Part shown: positions 21,914 to 32,589 of the stretch, piece after piece
How positions within the stretch are numbered: the first letter of the stretch is position 1
How the letters are laid out: every line of letters begins with the position of its first letter
Assembly: GCA_032622095.1 (NCBI GenBank)
Contig: CP136066.1
Span: forward strand, 43,851,835-43,915,834
Direction: 5' to 3'
DNA length: 64,000 nt
DNA from: Siphonodentalium dalli
Lineage: Eukaryota; Mollusca; Scaphopoda; Gadilida; Siphonodentaliidae
Notes under the pieces: generated by a model
What the model was told of the DNA's origin: nothing
The model's input: the letters and a program-made list of their open reading frames with translations, nothing else
The model's database searches: none
Program-made: the position numbers and the translations under genes

Positions 21914-22052
21914 AGATGTCTCTGGTGTTGAGTTACTCATGAATAACCATCTGAGTCTAAAGGCGGAGATCGATGCTCGGCAAGAAAACTTCACCATCTG
22001 TATAAACCTTGGAAAAGATTTGTTACATCGGAAACACTTCAAATCCAATGAG
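21914..22052 (+). CDS. SPTB: beta-spectrin exon 12 (repeat ~16)
   Basis: 139 bases, acceptor AAATTGCAG, donor GTAAGC; one base completes Arg, then 46 codons. It begins DVSGVELLMNNHLSLKAEID and continues ARQENFTICINLGKDLLHRK, aligned with DVSSVELLMNNHQGIKAEID in the family. Exit phase 0. The following intron holds a compact TTAA-A MITE (22461-22794); 22053-22460 and 22795-23159 show nothing recognisable. Confidence 0.95.
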
Positions 22053-22460
22053 GTAAGCTTTGCATTTATCTCAATGTGATGATAATTCTATCTTTTTGAT
22101 TAATTCATACTTAATCCAGTTACTTAGATTTGTTTCTTGCTACAATTTGAACAATTCTTAGAAAAGTATTTGTTGATTATAACCAGATCAGGCCCATCCT
22201 GAATTCTACTATTATAGTTATATTCAACTATAATAGGTAAATAAAGATATTGTTGTTTTATGAATTTGTTACAATAGCCATAACTCAACACATTTCATAC
22301 AAAAAAAATTCAAACACATTGTCATACTAAATTGGTACCATGTTGTGAAGAAATAATAAGTCTTAATCCGTGCGAAAGATTATTCATGATGGCAATAAGG
22401 AAGTCAACTGACATTTAATTGGTTTAAATATTGTTATGAAGGAGCGATTGGTTGATTTTG

Positions 22461-22794
22461 TTAACCCTTTACCCAACAGAAGGGCCCTGTGCAAATGCAT
22501 TCTCTTATATATGCGAGTCGACCATAGGTCGCCTCGCATATATAAGAGAATGCATTGGCTTAACACATTAAGGCCAATGCATTCTCTTATATATGCGAGG
22601 CGACCTATGGTCGACTCGCATATATAAGAGAATGCATTGGCACAGGGCATAACTGTAAATATCACAATGTGGTCAATGAGCCGGTTCCAATGATATCCAT
22701 ATTTGTATGGTTCTATCGAGACAGAACGAAGATATTTTAGGCTGTTGAAGCTTTATTTGGCCGGTTTTGGCCGGTTTGTTGGGTAAAGGGTTAA
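22461..22794. mobile_element. TTAA-A MITE, short spacer, reversed orientation
   Basis: TTAACCCTTTACCCAACAGA to TTGGGTAAAGGGTTAA; the spacer between the hairpins is reduced to TTAACACATTAAGG. The CCGGTTTTGGCCGG end is on the right. Confidence 0.9.
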
Positions 22795-23159
22795 TGTCAT
22801 TTAGAAAGGCATCCTTGTGTATATGTTAACTAAAATAAGCCAGAGCAAAAGGTTACAAAACAAATTTTATTAGGAGACTAAAAGTTGGCTGTAATGTCGC
22901 TACGAATGCAATTTGGCCGTGTGCTAGGATGTGGTTTGTGCATCTTTAAGGGTGGAGTATCCAGATTCTATGCCATATAATTTAATAGAATGTTAAAAAA
23001 TTTGAAGTTTGAATCATTTCGAAAAAATTAATTCTGAAATTTTGTTCATAACATTGATGACGAATCATTAGATCAGTATACTTTCCAGTCAATAGACTCA
23101 ATACCTGTTTATCTTGGTTGGTTCACTTCACATTAAACATTCATTTGTCTCGTTCTTAG

Positions 23160-23244
23160 GTTAGGGAAAAACTAATACAAATAACATCAGAAAGATTGGA
23201 TATGACAGACCAATGGGAAGAGATGTGGGACTACCTACGACTCA
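23160..23244 (+). CDS. SPTB: beta-spectrin exon 13 (repeat ~16 end)
   Basis: 85 bases, acceptor CGTTCTTAG, donor GTGAGT. It reads VREKLIQITSERLDMTDQWE, then EMWDYLRL. The ...KL..LTE.R..M.D.WE...(E/D)(W/Y)LRL helix is a family signature. Exit phase 1, one A left over. The 368-base intron after it shows no recognised repeat. Confidence 0.93.
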
Positions 23245-23612
23245 GTGAGTATCAAAAAATGCAAACCACCATAACATCTTTAACATATCAGATGTATTAT
23301 TGGTTGATTTGGCTAAGCTGTTATGTAGTTCAGGTAGAATAATAAGTGGATTGAGAAAGTTGTATTCAACTAAGTGTCTAAATAGTATATTAAAAATTAG
23401 CCAAACAATCTATATTCACTAATTTGGGACACTTTTGGCACATATCTGACAATTTTCTTATACTTTGTTTCATGATCGATGTGTTTCACATTTAGTTTGG
23501 TAATTTCTGTCCTCTTATTTCCTTTCCAACAATTTTTTTCAATTAGATCATTTGTATGATGCTGACTTAGAATCCTAGAGGCGTGAATTATTTACGTAAA
23601 TTTTGTTTTCAG

Positions 23613-23704
23613 TCCTCGAGGTTTACCAGTTTGCCCGAGATGCCTCTGTCGCTGAAGCCTGGTTGCTTGCTCAGGAACCATACCTTATGAACCAAGATCT
23701 GGGT
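23613..23704 (+). CDS. SPTB: beta-spectrin exon 14 (partial repeat ~17, tetramerisation site)
   Basis: 92 bases, acceptor TTGTTTTCAG, donor GTATGT; the leftover A plus TC makes Ile. The peptide [20 protein letters not shown] followed by [10 protein letters not shown] corresponds to helix A of the incomplete last repeat, which pairs with the lone N-terminal helix of alpha-spectrin to make tetramers. A TA-B palindrome of 217 bases starts 21 bases downstream of the donor. Confidence 0.96.
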
Positions 23705-23725
23705 GTATGTATAATACAAGCCAAC

Positions 23726-23942
23726 TACAGTAATGCCCTAAATAATCGACTCCTTAACCACAGCAGAATTATGGGTAATTTTTCAGGATTTAGTAGGAAA
23801 TATGGCTTGTTGCCATTCATCGGAAAGCTCTCAGTGAGAGCTTTCCGATGAATGGCAACAAGCCATATTTCCTACTAAATCCTGAAAAATTACCCATAAT
23901 TCTGCTGTAGTTAAGGAGTCGAATATTTAGGGCATTACTGTA
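23726..23942. mobile_element. TA-B palindromic MITE next to a splice donor
   Basis: TACAGTAATGCCCTAAATAA to GGGCATTACTGTA, starting 21 bases from the exon 14 donor. Confidence 0.92.
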
Positions 23943-24000
23943 ACTATGATAATCTACATCTATTTCTCACCATTAAATGATGAATAATGTTCTACCTCCA

Positions 24001-24136
24001 TTAACCCTTTCATGATGGAAGCTGCGCTGGTGCAGCATTAAAGATCCTATGCCAGAACATTCTCTTATATATGCGAGTCTCCCATAGCCTCGCATACATA
24101 AGAGAATGCACTGGCTTACAAGGCGAAGGTAAATAT
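24001..24136. mobile_element. TTAA-D MITE, left half
   Basis: TTAACCCTTTCATGATGGAA through the first hairpin to AAGGTAAATATTG, then truncated; part of the tip (AGGG) is deleted. Confidence 0.75.
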
Positions 24137-24422
24137 TGCTGTAAAATTGACAAGATTTTCAGATTGGAGACCCTTTAATTTCATTATGTTTAGGAATGAT
24201 GTTAACACTATTGTGTGTAATTATAATGATTATAGATTAGATTACCAGCAGAAAGTGTCTATTTCATGTCAAGATACGACAAACTGGATACGATGACTAC
24301 GTTCAGTTGTCACAACTTGTAAAATTTCAACATAGTAGGACACTTTTTGTCACACTTCGATGAATTTGAGAACCTAGTAATCCCAATGGCGCAAATTTTA
24401 TCTGTGTTTTTATTTATTGCAG

Positions 24423-24527
24423 GATACTCTAGATGCAGTGGAGAACCTCATAAAGAAACACGAAGCATTTGAGAAATCATTTGCTACTCAGGACGAAAGA
24501 TTCCTTGCTCTGGAGAAACTAACTACA
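24423..24527 (+). CDS. SPTB: beta-spectrin exon 15 (partial repeat ~17, helix B)
   Basis: 35 codons, phase 0/0, acceptor TTATTGCAG, donor GTAAGC. It reads [20 protein letters not shown] and [15 protein letters not shown], aligned with (S)VDEVE.LIKRHEAFEKS..T..ERF.ALE.LTT. This is the second helix of the two-helix terminal repeat. The intron to 26041 carries a hairpin with a 32-bp triplication, a TA-B and a long TTAA-A MITE. Confidence 0.96.
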
Positions 24528-24597
24528 GTAAGCACAACCTACTAGAATCATTATGTTCTATTGTCCACAGCCATGTCTTACTAAATTCTGAACAGCG

Positions 24598-24826
24598 CAT
24601 AAATACACAGAACGACACAAGTGTGTTAACATAAATACACAGAACGACACAAGTGTGTTAACATAAATACACAGAACGACACAAGTGTGTTAATGGGTTT
24701 GTTGATACGGCACGAGTTCTAGCGAGGAAGAATAGAATGAGAGACGCCGCCTCGTTCTATCCTTCAGCGATGGCACAAGTGCCATATCAACAAACCCATT
24801 AACACACGTGTCGTTCTGTGTTTATT
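24598..24826. mobile_element. hairpin element with a triplicated 32-bp arm
   Basis: CATAAATACACAGAACGACA plus CAAGTGTGTTAA occurs three times at a 32-base period (24598, 24630, 24662). The inner arms GGGTTTGTTGATACGGCAC and GTGCCATATCAACAAACCC pair, and the right arm has one CACGTGTCGTTCTGTGTTTA. Confidence 0.8.
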
Positions 24827-25030
24827 ACACATCACCCATACTAGAATTTGTGCATTAAAAATACAAGCTTACAAGGTTTATTTAGCACATATAGGGCCGT
24901 GTTTTGTCATGTGTGATGATGCTTTAATTTATAGTTTCATGGTTGAGGCGAACGTCATTTGATGTCAACGAGATACATATGGAATGTACATTTCATACGG
25001 ATTTGTAAATATGGAACAGCAGTAACAATA

Positions 25031-25219
25031 TACAGTAATGCTCTAATTAATCGACATCTTAACCACAGCAGAATTATGGGTAACTTTTCAGGATTTAGTC
25101 GGAAATATGGCTTGTTGCAATTCATCGGAAAGCTCTCGGCGATATTTCCGACTAAATCCTGAAAAGTTACCCATAATTCTGCTGTGGTTAAGAGGTCGAT
25201 TAATTAGAGCATTACTGTA
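25031..25219. mobile_element. TA-B MITE with shortened loop
   Basis: TACAGTAATGCTCTAATTAA to GAGCATTACTGTA; the right-hand GCTTTCCGATGAATGGCAAC segment is missing. Confidence 0.9.
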
Positions 25220-25302
25220 CTTCTTGGAACAAGTGTGAATAAATATGAGAAACTAAATCTTAATAATCAGAAAGCAGGAATTATTCATATTTATATATTG
25301 CT

Positions 25303-25725
25303 TTAACCCTTTACCCAACAGAACGGCCCTGTGCCAATGCATTCTCTTATATATGCGAGAATGCATTGGCCTAACAATTTTTTACAATTTTAATAATTTT
25401 TTCTTGTATTCTTTAACAATTTTATAATTTCACCCATAAAGAGCCCCAGACAAACGAGCAGACGACACTCTTCTATATGCTTCTATATATGTGTGGGGCT
25501 CCCTGCAGGGTAATGGATGTTTTTTTTATTTTATGTCCTAAAAATTGTAAGAAACATTTATTTAAAAAAAATGATAAAATATTGTTAGGCCAATGCATTC
25601 TCTTATATATGCGAGGCGACCTATGGTCGACTCGCATATATAAGATAATGCATTGGCACAGGGTATTTTAGGCTGTTGAAGCTTTATTTGGGCGTTTTTG
25701 GCCGTTTTGTTGGGTAAAGGGTTAC
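25303..25725. mobile_element. TTAA-A MITE, long-spacer form
   Basis: TTAACCCTTTACCCAACAGA to GGGTAAAGGGTTA. The first hairpin is collapsed to a short loop; the spacer contains AGAGCCCCAGACAAACGAGC and TATGTGTGGGGCTCC, itself an inverted repeat shared with 8250-8708. Confidence 0.85.
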
Positions 25726-26040
25726 CATGTTCACTGCCGACTATGAGTTATCTCATACTTTTTGCATGTAATTGAATGCGCATCGGCAGTGAATGTGTTA
25801 ATTTTAAATCTAAGATTTCATAAGAATTTCAGTTAAATTTGTTGCTATTTTGTAAACATTAGTTGTCTTAGGTTACTTGATCACTGAAAGATTATAGCAG
25901 TTTCTCTGCCTGTCATCTGCTTCTAGAATTTGAATATTTTCAGTATTTCCTACAGATAGAAAATGTGACTATAACTGAGTACTCAACAGGATAAAGAGTT
26001 AAGTTTTTTCATTGGTTATTTATTCATTTCATATTCACAG

Positions 26041-26147
26041 TTCGAAATAAGAGAAAGAGAGAAACGATCTGAAGAGAAGGGCGAAGCTTTATCTAAGGAA
26101 GAACGACGAAAGCAAGCCATTGCTGAATTCTTACCGCCACCAGAAAA
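26041..26147 (+). CDS. SPTB: beta-spectrin exon 16 (end of helix, start of linker)
   Basis: 107 bases, acceptor TATTCACAG, donor GTAAGC. The peptide FEIREREKRSEEKGEALSKE continues ERRKQAIAEFLPPPEK. It is a highly charged helix leaving the half-repeat, then a proline turn. Equivalent vertebrate sequence is also charged (LLEVRRQQEEEERKRRPPSPEP). Exit phase 2. A family T repeat begins about 12 bases after the donor. Confidence 0.88.
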
Positions 26148-26158
26148 GTAAGCATTCT

Positions 26159-26531
26159 TAAAGTGATGTTAAACACTCCGGTAGTGTGATCCAATAGAAA
26201 TGGAGAATAATCTTGCTCAAAGTAGTTATTTTTAGAAATCTTAAGTCCAAACTGACAACACACACCACCATTATTATTTATAAATTAAATTCAGTGACTC
26301 TCAATGGCGAAATTGTTTTCGTTACTTTCTCGCCGATAGATGGGTCCCGAATCAAGAAGTAAATATTTACAATTGAGCGTAGTTCAGATGTTTTCTATTG
26401 AGTGGTACGGTTGATCTGCTTGAGATTTTCGGTGATCTAGTTGAATGCTACATTCCTCCAGTTGGCATACTGCCTGGATACTAACTTAGCCGTTTTACGC
26501 ACCTGAACAAGTTCATAATATGTCTTTAATG
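26159..26531 (+). repeat. family T repeat
   Basis: TTAAAGTGATGTTAAACACT to ATATGTCTTTAA, starting about 12 bases after the exon 16 donor. Confidence 0.75.
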
Positions 26532-26893
26532 CTATTAAATTCATTTATCACAATTGTTTGCTCAATTCTTACATCAATCAGATAAGTATTCATTTAAAAC
26601 ATGCTGCCTTTCATCATAATTTAATTCTAAATATTTGAAGTAATTAATTAAGTTTTTATTCCTAACATGTTAAGACTGTGGGAAAACACCTGTTACTGGT
26701 TGTAAAACACTTCACTTTAACCGAGATCCGTTTGTAGTTTTACAATAGTTCAAAGTCGAAAAGTCACAATGTGTCTCAAATGTTTTTTTGGAGATACTAA
26801 TATAACAAGACATAAAAATGAGTTTCATAAACAAAATTTATTTGGAAGTATCTTTATCATAGTAATGAAATTATTTCTTCTTTGAACCTACAG

Positions 26894-26997
26894 AACACCA
26901 GAACCAGAAGAAGTGAAAAAGGAGGTTACACCAGATGAATCAAAATCAATCGGTGATGAACCCGACATGGCTATTAAAGCTGAAACCACACCCACAG
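26894..26997 (+). CDS. SPTB: beta-spectrin exon 17 (linker)
   Basis: 104 bases, acceptor AACCTACAG, donor GTAAGA after ACCCACAG. It reads TPEPEEVKKEVTPDESKSIG followed by DEPDMAIKAETTPT: an acidic, Thr/Pro-rich, disordered linker. Phase 2 in and phase 1 out. Without splicing at 26998 the frame stays open for 40 more codons to a stop at 27117, so retention of this intron would end the protein before the PH domain. Two candidate alternative terminal exons follow (27139 and 27222). Confidence 0.8.
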
Positions 26998-27138
26998 GTA
27001 AGACTCCTCCTCCCGGTCATCCATCGATTCTCGATGTTCATGTATCATGTCGCAGCTTCTACATGTCAGCTGCTTCAAGAATTCATTCTGTTTGGTTTGT
27101 ATCAACCAGCTCTTCATAACATTTCTCTAATTTTACAG

Positions 27139-27167
27139 GTGCTGAATTTTTGCCGATTATCAATTGA
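27139..27167 (+). CDS. candidate alternative short terminal exon (speculative)
   Basis: After a pyrimidine-rich TCTCTAATTTTACAG acceptor the phase-1 frame of exon 17 reads GAEFLPIIN and stops. If used it would give a beta-spectrin without a PH domain. There is no homology support; the sole evidence is the acceptor and phase. Confidence 0.12.
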
Positions 27168-27221
27168 TTGAATCATCAATTTTTCAGTTAATTTATGTGT
27201 TGTTTTTTGTCCATGTTTCAG

Positions 27222-27304
27222 CGACCAAAAAATGCTATGGCTGGATTTTCATCCAATCGATCACCTTCGTTACATTCATCTCAATACTATTTTCTCTATG
27301 CTAG
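27222..27304 (+). CDS. candidate alternative terminal exon with hydrophobic tail (speculative)
   Basis: A good acceptor (TGTTTTTTGTCCATGTTTCAG without its first base is 20 bases long) precedes a phase-1 frame reading ATKKCYGWIF, then IQSITFVTFISILFSLC and a TAG stop. The last 20 or so residues are strongly hydrophobic, like a tail anchor. T-rich DNA often yields hydrophobic codons by chance and no AATAAA follows nearby, so this is only a candidate. Confidence 0.15.
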
Positions 27305-27522
27305 TCTATTCTTACTGAAAATTTACTCTTCAATTCATGGATGATTTCCATGTCTCATATCACTATCTTTCCATGCCTCACTGCCTTTACAGAGATTCAC
27401 AGATTATTTCTATGCCTCTTGTCACCCATTACCATAGGTGTGACATTCTAGTCTAGTCGAGTTTATTTAAAGGGAATATTTTGGGGTTTGGGGTTTACAA
27501 AGTCTTTTTTTTACAATGAGCT

Positions 27523-27911
27523 TTAACCCTTTACCCAACAGAAGGGCCCTGTGCCAATGCATTCTCTTATATATGCGAGTCGACCATAGGTCGCCTCGCA
27601 TATATAAGAGAATGCATTGGCTTAACACATTAAAAATTATAAAATTGTTAAAGAATGTAAGAAAAAATGGTAAAAAGTGTTAAAAAAGATTTTTTTTTTA
27701 GGCCAATGCATTCTCTTATATATGCGAGGCGACCTATGGTCAACTCGCATATATAAGAGAATGCATTGGCACAGGGCATAACTAACTATCACAATGTCGT
27801 CAAGGAGCCGGTTCCAATGATATTCATATTTGTATGGTTCTATTGAGACAGACCGAAGATATTTTAGGCTGTTGAAGCTTTATTTGTCCGTTTTGTTGGG
27901 TAAAGGGTTAA
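27523..27911. mobile_element. TTAA-A MITE, full length, reversed
   Basis: TTAACCCTTTACCCAACAGA to TTGGGTAAAGGGTTAA with both hairpins. Confidence 0.9.
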
Positions 27912-28004
27912 CAATGAACCATGTGAAAATTCCGTGCCAGATACAAAGTCAAATGAAATAGCTATAATAAGGATATAGACATCTGACTAAGCAGGTCTCT
28001 ATGG

Positions 28005-28450
28005 TGCTAGACATTTGCAGAATGAGGTCCCCAAAGGGTAAATTTAGTGACACTACCCCGCACAGTGGTCTAGCATAACTAAATTCACCCTCTGGGGACC
28101 TCATTCTGCATGAACCTATATCTGCTATGGGTGATCAAGACTCAGATTTAAGTTCCAAGATGGTGAATGTGGTGATGTTGGGCACGTCCATTATGCATTG
28201 TGTTGTCTGCCAATTTTGGTTAATACAGAAACTAAAAAAAAAAAAAAAAAAACCTTTCTAAAGAGGATTCTAATGAAACTAATAAACTTAATTTGATAAT
28301 AAAGATGCTTTCTAGAAAAGATGAGGCCTAAGCAGAATGAGGTCCCTAGAGGATTAATTTAGTGGTTCTAGTCCGCTTTACGGGGTAGTTTCACTAAATT
28401 CACCCTCTGGGGACCACATTCTGCAAATGTCCAGCACCATATTTTGAGCC
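28005..28450. mobile_element. MITE family C, long form
   Basis: GGTGCTAGACATTTGCAGAA to CCAGCACCATATTTTGAGCC, with an A19 run in the interior near 28240; same TIR subtype as 42612 and 9099. Confidence 0.8.
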
Positions 28451-28598
28451 CTGTAACTGAGCTTGTTAATGATTATTATCAAACTGCTGTTGAGTGGAAG
28501 GAATTTTCTTCCAATTTACTGTCGTTGGCATGCATCTGTGTCACATTTTGAGCAATCAATGACGAAAATTATATCATCTCTATTGATGTTGCACATTA

Positions 28599-28785
28599 TT
28601 AACCCTTTCAGTGCTAAGTTCGATTTTTGTAGCAACCCATATTTCCTTGATCATTTTTCAAATTTATTGATTATATTAATAATGTGATACATCAATGTAT
28701 CACATTATTATAATCAATAAATTTGAAAAATGATCAAGGAAATATGGGTTGATACAAAAATCGGACTTGGCACTGAAAGGGTTAA
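28599..28785. mobile_element. TTAA-F MITE, single long hairpin
   Basis: TTAACCCTTTCAGTGCTAAG to CACTGAAAGGGTTAA. The arms pair along CCATATTTCCTTGATCATTT; the loop is ATGTGATACATCAATGTATC. Confidence 0.9.
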
Positions 28786-28875
28786 AGCCAAACATACTTA
28801 ATAATCAGTTGAGCATTATCTGTATTTCCTATTTTTTCTCCAAAATAATAACACATTTGAGTTTTTTTTTCATTT

Positions 28876-29139
28876 GTCAACTCTTCCATGACTGGAGCTT
28901 CCTGAAATTTTGTGAAAACCCTGTGCCAATGCATTCTCTTATATATGTGAGCCGCCCGTAGGGAGCCTTGCATATATAAGAGAAAACATTGGCCTAACAA
29001 TATTTACCTCGACCTTGTAAGCCAGTGCATTCTCTTATACATGTGAGGCTCCCTATAGGAGACTCGCATATATAAGAGAATGCACAGGCACATGATCTTC
29101 AATGTTGCACCAGCACAGCTTCCGTCATAAAAGGGATAA
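28876..29139. mobile_element. TTAA-D MITE
   Basis: GTCAACTCTTCCATGACTGG to GTCATAAAAGGGATAA; both hairpins present, tips GCCGCCCGTAGGGAGCC and GGCTCCCTATAGGAGAC. Confidence 0.8.
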
Positions 29140-29282
29140 CTGATTTCCATACTTACAATAGTTCAGAGATGCATGATGCAAATTGAAAAACAAGAATGAA
29201 CATTTGAAGAATTAAGAACTTAAATTAGAATTATCTCGTGTTCAATTTGCTCTGAGCTCATAGAATAAAGCTCAACTGATAA

Positions 29283-29508
29283 TTAACCCTTTCAGTGCCA
29301 AGTCCGATCAGTGCCAAGTCCGATTTTTGTATCAACCCATATTTCCTTGATCATTTTTCAAATTTATTGATTATAATAATGTGATACATTGATGGAAAGA
29401 GCTCTTAAGAGCTCTTTCCATCAATGTATCACGTTATTATAATCAATAAATTTGAATCAAGGAAATATGGGTTGATACAAAAATCGGACTTGGCACTGAA
29501 AGGGTTAA
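29283..29508. mobile_element. TTAA-F MITE with end duplication
   Basis: TTAACCCTTTCAGTGCCAAG to CACTGAAAGGGTTAA. AGTGCCAAGTCCGATC is tandemly repeated at the left end, and the loop has an extra GAGCTCTTAAGAGCTC palindrome. Confidence 0.9.
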
Positions 29509-29627
29509 AATCATGGTCTGATTTATACTACATCTCCTCTGCATCATTATTGCATTCATTTTTCGCACTTTACTGCATCGTTCAGCTTCTTCGCACATTA
29601 CATGTTCTTAACATATATCGTTGACAG

Positions 29628-29666
29628 GGGAGCGATCGCCTACCAAAGGGAGATTATCCTTAACAG
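29628..29666 (+). CDS. SPTB: beta-spectrin exon 18 (39-base cassette microexon)
   Basis: 39 bases between TCGTTGACAG and GTGAAG, phase 1 in and phase 1 out. With the G left by exon 17 it reads GERSPTKGRLSLT: basic, with an SP phosphorylation-type site. It keeps the frame between exons 17 and 19 whether included or skipped, so it is a natural alternative exon. Recognition rests on splice sites, phase and a composition like the neighbouring linker exons, not on homology. Confidence 0.55.
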
Positions 29667-29987
29667 GTGAAGGATTGATTTGCATTTCACTAACGTTTTG
29701 CCGTATTTCCAAGTTCTTGCTTTTGTTACCAGTTGGTCTTCACTACCCTTAAGAAGTTCTCACTAAAAATTCTGACTAATATCAAAAAGTCATTTAAAGA
29801 AATTTATACGATAGTAAAATCATTCAAGATGTGAAAATTATATTTTGAAGAAAGCTGCAAATGGGAAAAATTTCTTCTTCTTTATAGAAAAATAAAATTC
29901 ATTGAACAAATTTAGTCCTCGAAATCCAAGCAGCAACCTATTGTAGATGCTTTATCTCTTCTTAGCAACACTTTCAACAACAAAAAG

Positions 29988-30204
29988 TACAGTAATGCCC
30001 TAATTAATCGACTCTTTAACCACAGCAGAATTATGGGTAACTTTTCAGGATTTAGTCGGAAATATGGCTTGTTGCCATTCATCGGAAAGCTCTCCCCGAG
30101 CTCTCTCCGATGAATGGCAACAAGCAATATTTCCGACTAAATCCTGAAAAGTTACCCATAATTCTGCTGTGGTTAAAGAGTCGATTAATTAGGGCATTAG
30201 TGTA
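29988..30204. mobile_element. TA-B palindromic MITE
   Basis: TACAGTAATGCCCTAATTAA to GGGCATTAGTGTA. Confidence 0.9.
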
Positions 30205-30395
30205 TGTATGAAACTCTTTTTGGAGTTGCATCTGGATTATTAATCACAAAAACACAGAAGAAACATAGATCTGATGTTACACACATTTCACTTAAAAGTG
30301 TTTTTAATAGGCAGATTTTCTATCGATAATATTGTTATATTCTAAAAATAATAACATTTCCTGTCCCAGGGAAGTAATACACAAAAATATAGAGG

Positions 30396-30544
30396 ATCTA
30401 CAACTCGTCCCCCAGTTTATAGCTGAATTTACAAAACAAGTGCAGTAAATTAGGTCTGGGCCCCGAGCCTTTGACTTGGTCTAGACCTAATTTACTGGAT
30501 GAGTTTTTAAAATTCCGCTATAAACTGGGGACAAGTTGTAGATG
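30396..30544. repeat. hairpin family P
   Basis: ATCTACAACTCGTCCCCCAG pairs with GGGGACAAGTTGTAGAT. A related hairpin lies at 56882, and the flanks (30620-30690 with GCCCGCATAAAGAAATGG) match 56740-56770 inverted, so the family is larger than the hairpin. Confidence 0.65.
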
Positions 30545-31033
30545 ATATTTATTACATGATCCAAAACCTCGATAAAACATACTTAACTCAACAAATAGGA
30601 TGTCAAACTAACATCGGCTTCTATAAGACATGCGATGATATTTCACACAAATATGCATTGTTTGCCCGCATAAAGAAATGGTCCCAGATGAATAAGGACT
30701 CCTTGATGTATTTTTTAATGGTGTATATTTAAGGAAATAACTTTTCAAACTCTTCATACATTAGAATTTGATGGAAAAATATTGGAAGCTACACTATTTT
30801 GAGATGTAGTATACAGAATGTAAACAGATGACAAACTGGAAGTCAAAGTCACCTGGCATATTTCCTGTTATTAAACGAATGTTGCCTATCACAGTTTATA
30901 GAATGTGTTTATTAAATGGAGTAAGGGTAGGATCATGTAATAAATTGTTCACACCTCCGAATGAATAGCGAAAGATCAGGGAAGAGATACACCATCTTTA
31001 TTATTATTGAAAAAAAATTGTGGGTTTTATTGA

Positions 31034-31182
31034 CAAGCCTTGAAATAGTGTGTCTGTCATTTGCAGAATGAGGTCCCCAGAGGGTGAATTTAGTGATGCT
31101 ACCCCGCATAGCGGGCTAGCATCACTAAATTCACCCTCCGGGGACCTCATTCTGCAAATGACAGACACACTAATTCAAGGCA
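31034..31182. mobile_element. MITE family C, single hairpin
   Basis: CAAGCCTTGAAATAGTGTGT to CACACTAATTCAAGGC; the core AATGAGGTCCCCAGAGGGTG is fully palindromic with its partner. Confidence 0.88.
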
Positions 31183-31321
31183 GAACAATTTACATGTAGA
31201 ATGGTTCAACTGAAGACCGGTTACGTTTAGTTCAATTTCTTGTTCTTGAACTTGTAGTTATTAGTCCGCTTTGGAATTCTCGTTGACAAAGTTGAAAGTT
31301 TTTATTACTGAGTTTTGTAAC

Positions 31322-31977
31322 CAAGCCTGAGTTTAGTGTGCCTGTCATTTACAGAATGAGGTTGCCAGAGGGTGAATTTAGTGATGCTATCACAGTGGGC
31401 TAGCATCACCATATTCACCCTCTGGGGACCTCATTCTGCATGGCCTCATCTGCTATTGGAGACATAAACTCAGATTGAAGTTCCCAAATGGTGAATATTG
31501 TTAGGCCAATGTATTGTGAACCTCGATTACGCATTTTATCTTCTGCAAAATAAAGTGATATTGAAACTTCCCAGAATGGAAAAATAACTAAAAACAATGT
31601 TACTTTGAGACTATAGATACAGTAATGCTCTAATTAATCGACCTCTTAACCAAAGCAGAATTATGGGTAACTTTTCAGGATTTAGTCGGAAATATGGCTT
31701 GTTGCCATTCATTGGAAAGCTCTCCCCGAGAGCTTTCCGATGAATGGCAACAAGCCATATTTCCGACTAAATCCTGAAAGTTACCCATAATTCTGCTTTG
31801 GTTAAGAGGTCGATTAATTAGAGCATTACTGTACTTCCCCGAAGATGAGTCCTAAGCAGAATGATGTCCCCAGAGGGTGAATTTGGTTATGCTAGCCCGC
31901 TATGCGGGATAGCATCACTAAATTCACCCTCTGGGGACCTCATTCTGCAAATGACAGGTACACTAAACTCAGGCTTG
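31322..31977. mobile_element. MITE family C, long form, interrupted by TA-B
   Basis: CAAGCCTGAGTTTAGTGTGC to CTAAACTCAGGCTTG. A TA-B element (31618-31833) is inserted at GATA|C in its interior. Confidence 0.88.
31618..31833. mobile_element. TA-B MITE nested in a family C MITE
   Basis: TACAGTAATGCTCTAATTAA to GAGCATTACTGTA within the interior of the C element. Confidence 0.92.
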
Positions 31978-32045
31978 TTTGTAATAGTGTCGGCTGTAAA
32001 GTGATCACATTTTATTTACCCTTGTTCTTATCCCCCCTTTTATAT

Positions 32046-32435
32046 TTAACCCTTTACCCAACAGAAGGGCCCTGTGCCAATGCATTCTCTTATATATGCG
32101 AGTCGACCATAGGTCGCCTCGCATATATAAGAGAATACATTGGCTTAAGACATTAAAAATTATAAAATTGTTAAAGAATGGAAGAAAAAATGGTAAAAAG
32201 TGTTAAAAAAAGATTTTTTTTAGGCCAATGCATTCTCTTATATATGCGAGGCGACCTATGGTCGACTCGCATATATAAGAGAATGCATTGGCACAGGGCA
32301 TAACTGTAACCATCACAATGTGGTCAAGGAGCCGGTTCCAATGATATCCATATTTGTATGGTTCTATTGAGACAGACCGAAGATATTTTAGGCTGTTGAA
32401 TCTTTATTTGGCCGGTTTGTTGGGTAAAGGGTTAA
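32046..32435. mobile_element. TTAA-A MITE, full length, reversed
   Basis: TTAACCCTTTACCCAACAGA to TTGGGTAAAGGGTTAA. Confidence 0.9.
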
Positions 32436-32589
32436 TTGAAATATCTTGTCTGTAAATATTTGTAGCATATTCACTCTGATTATATGGGATTGTATGGGTG
32501 GGTTGTGCGATGAATGTTCTATATTAGTAACATCAGGACAGACGAGAAATAGTACATTTATTTATATGATCCATTTCTGGAAACTAGTC

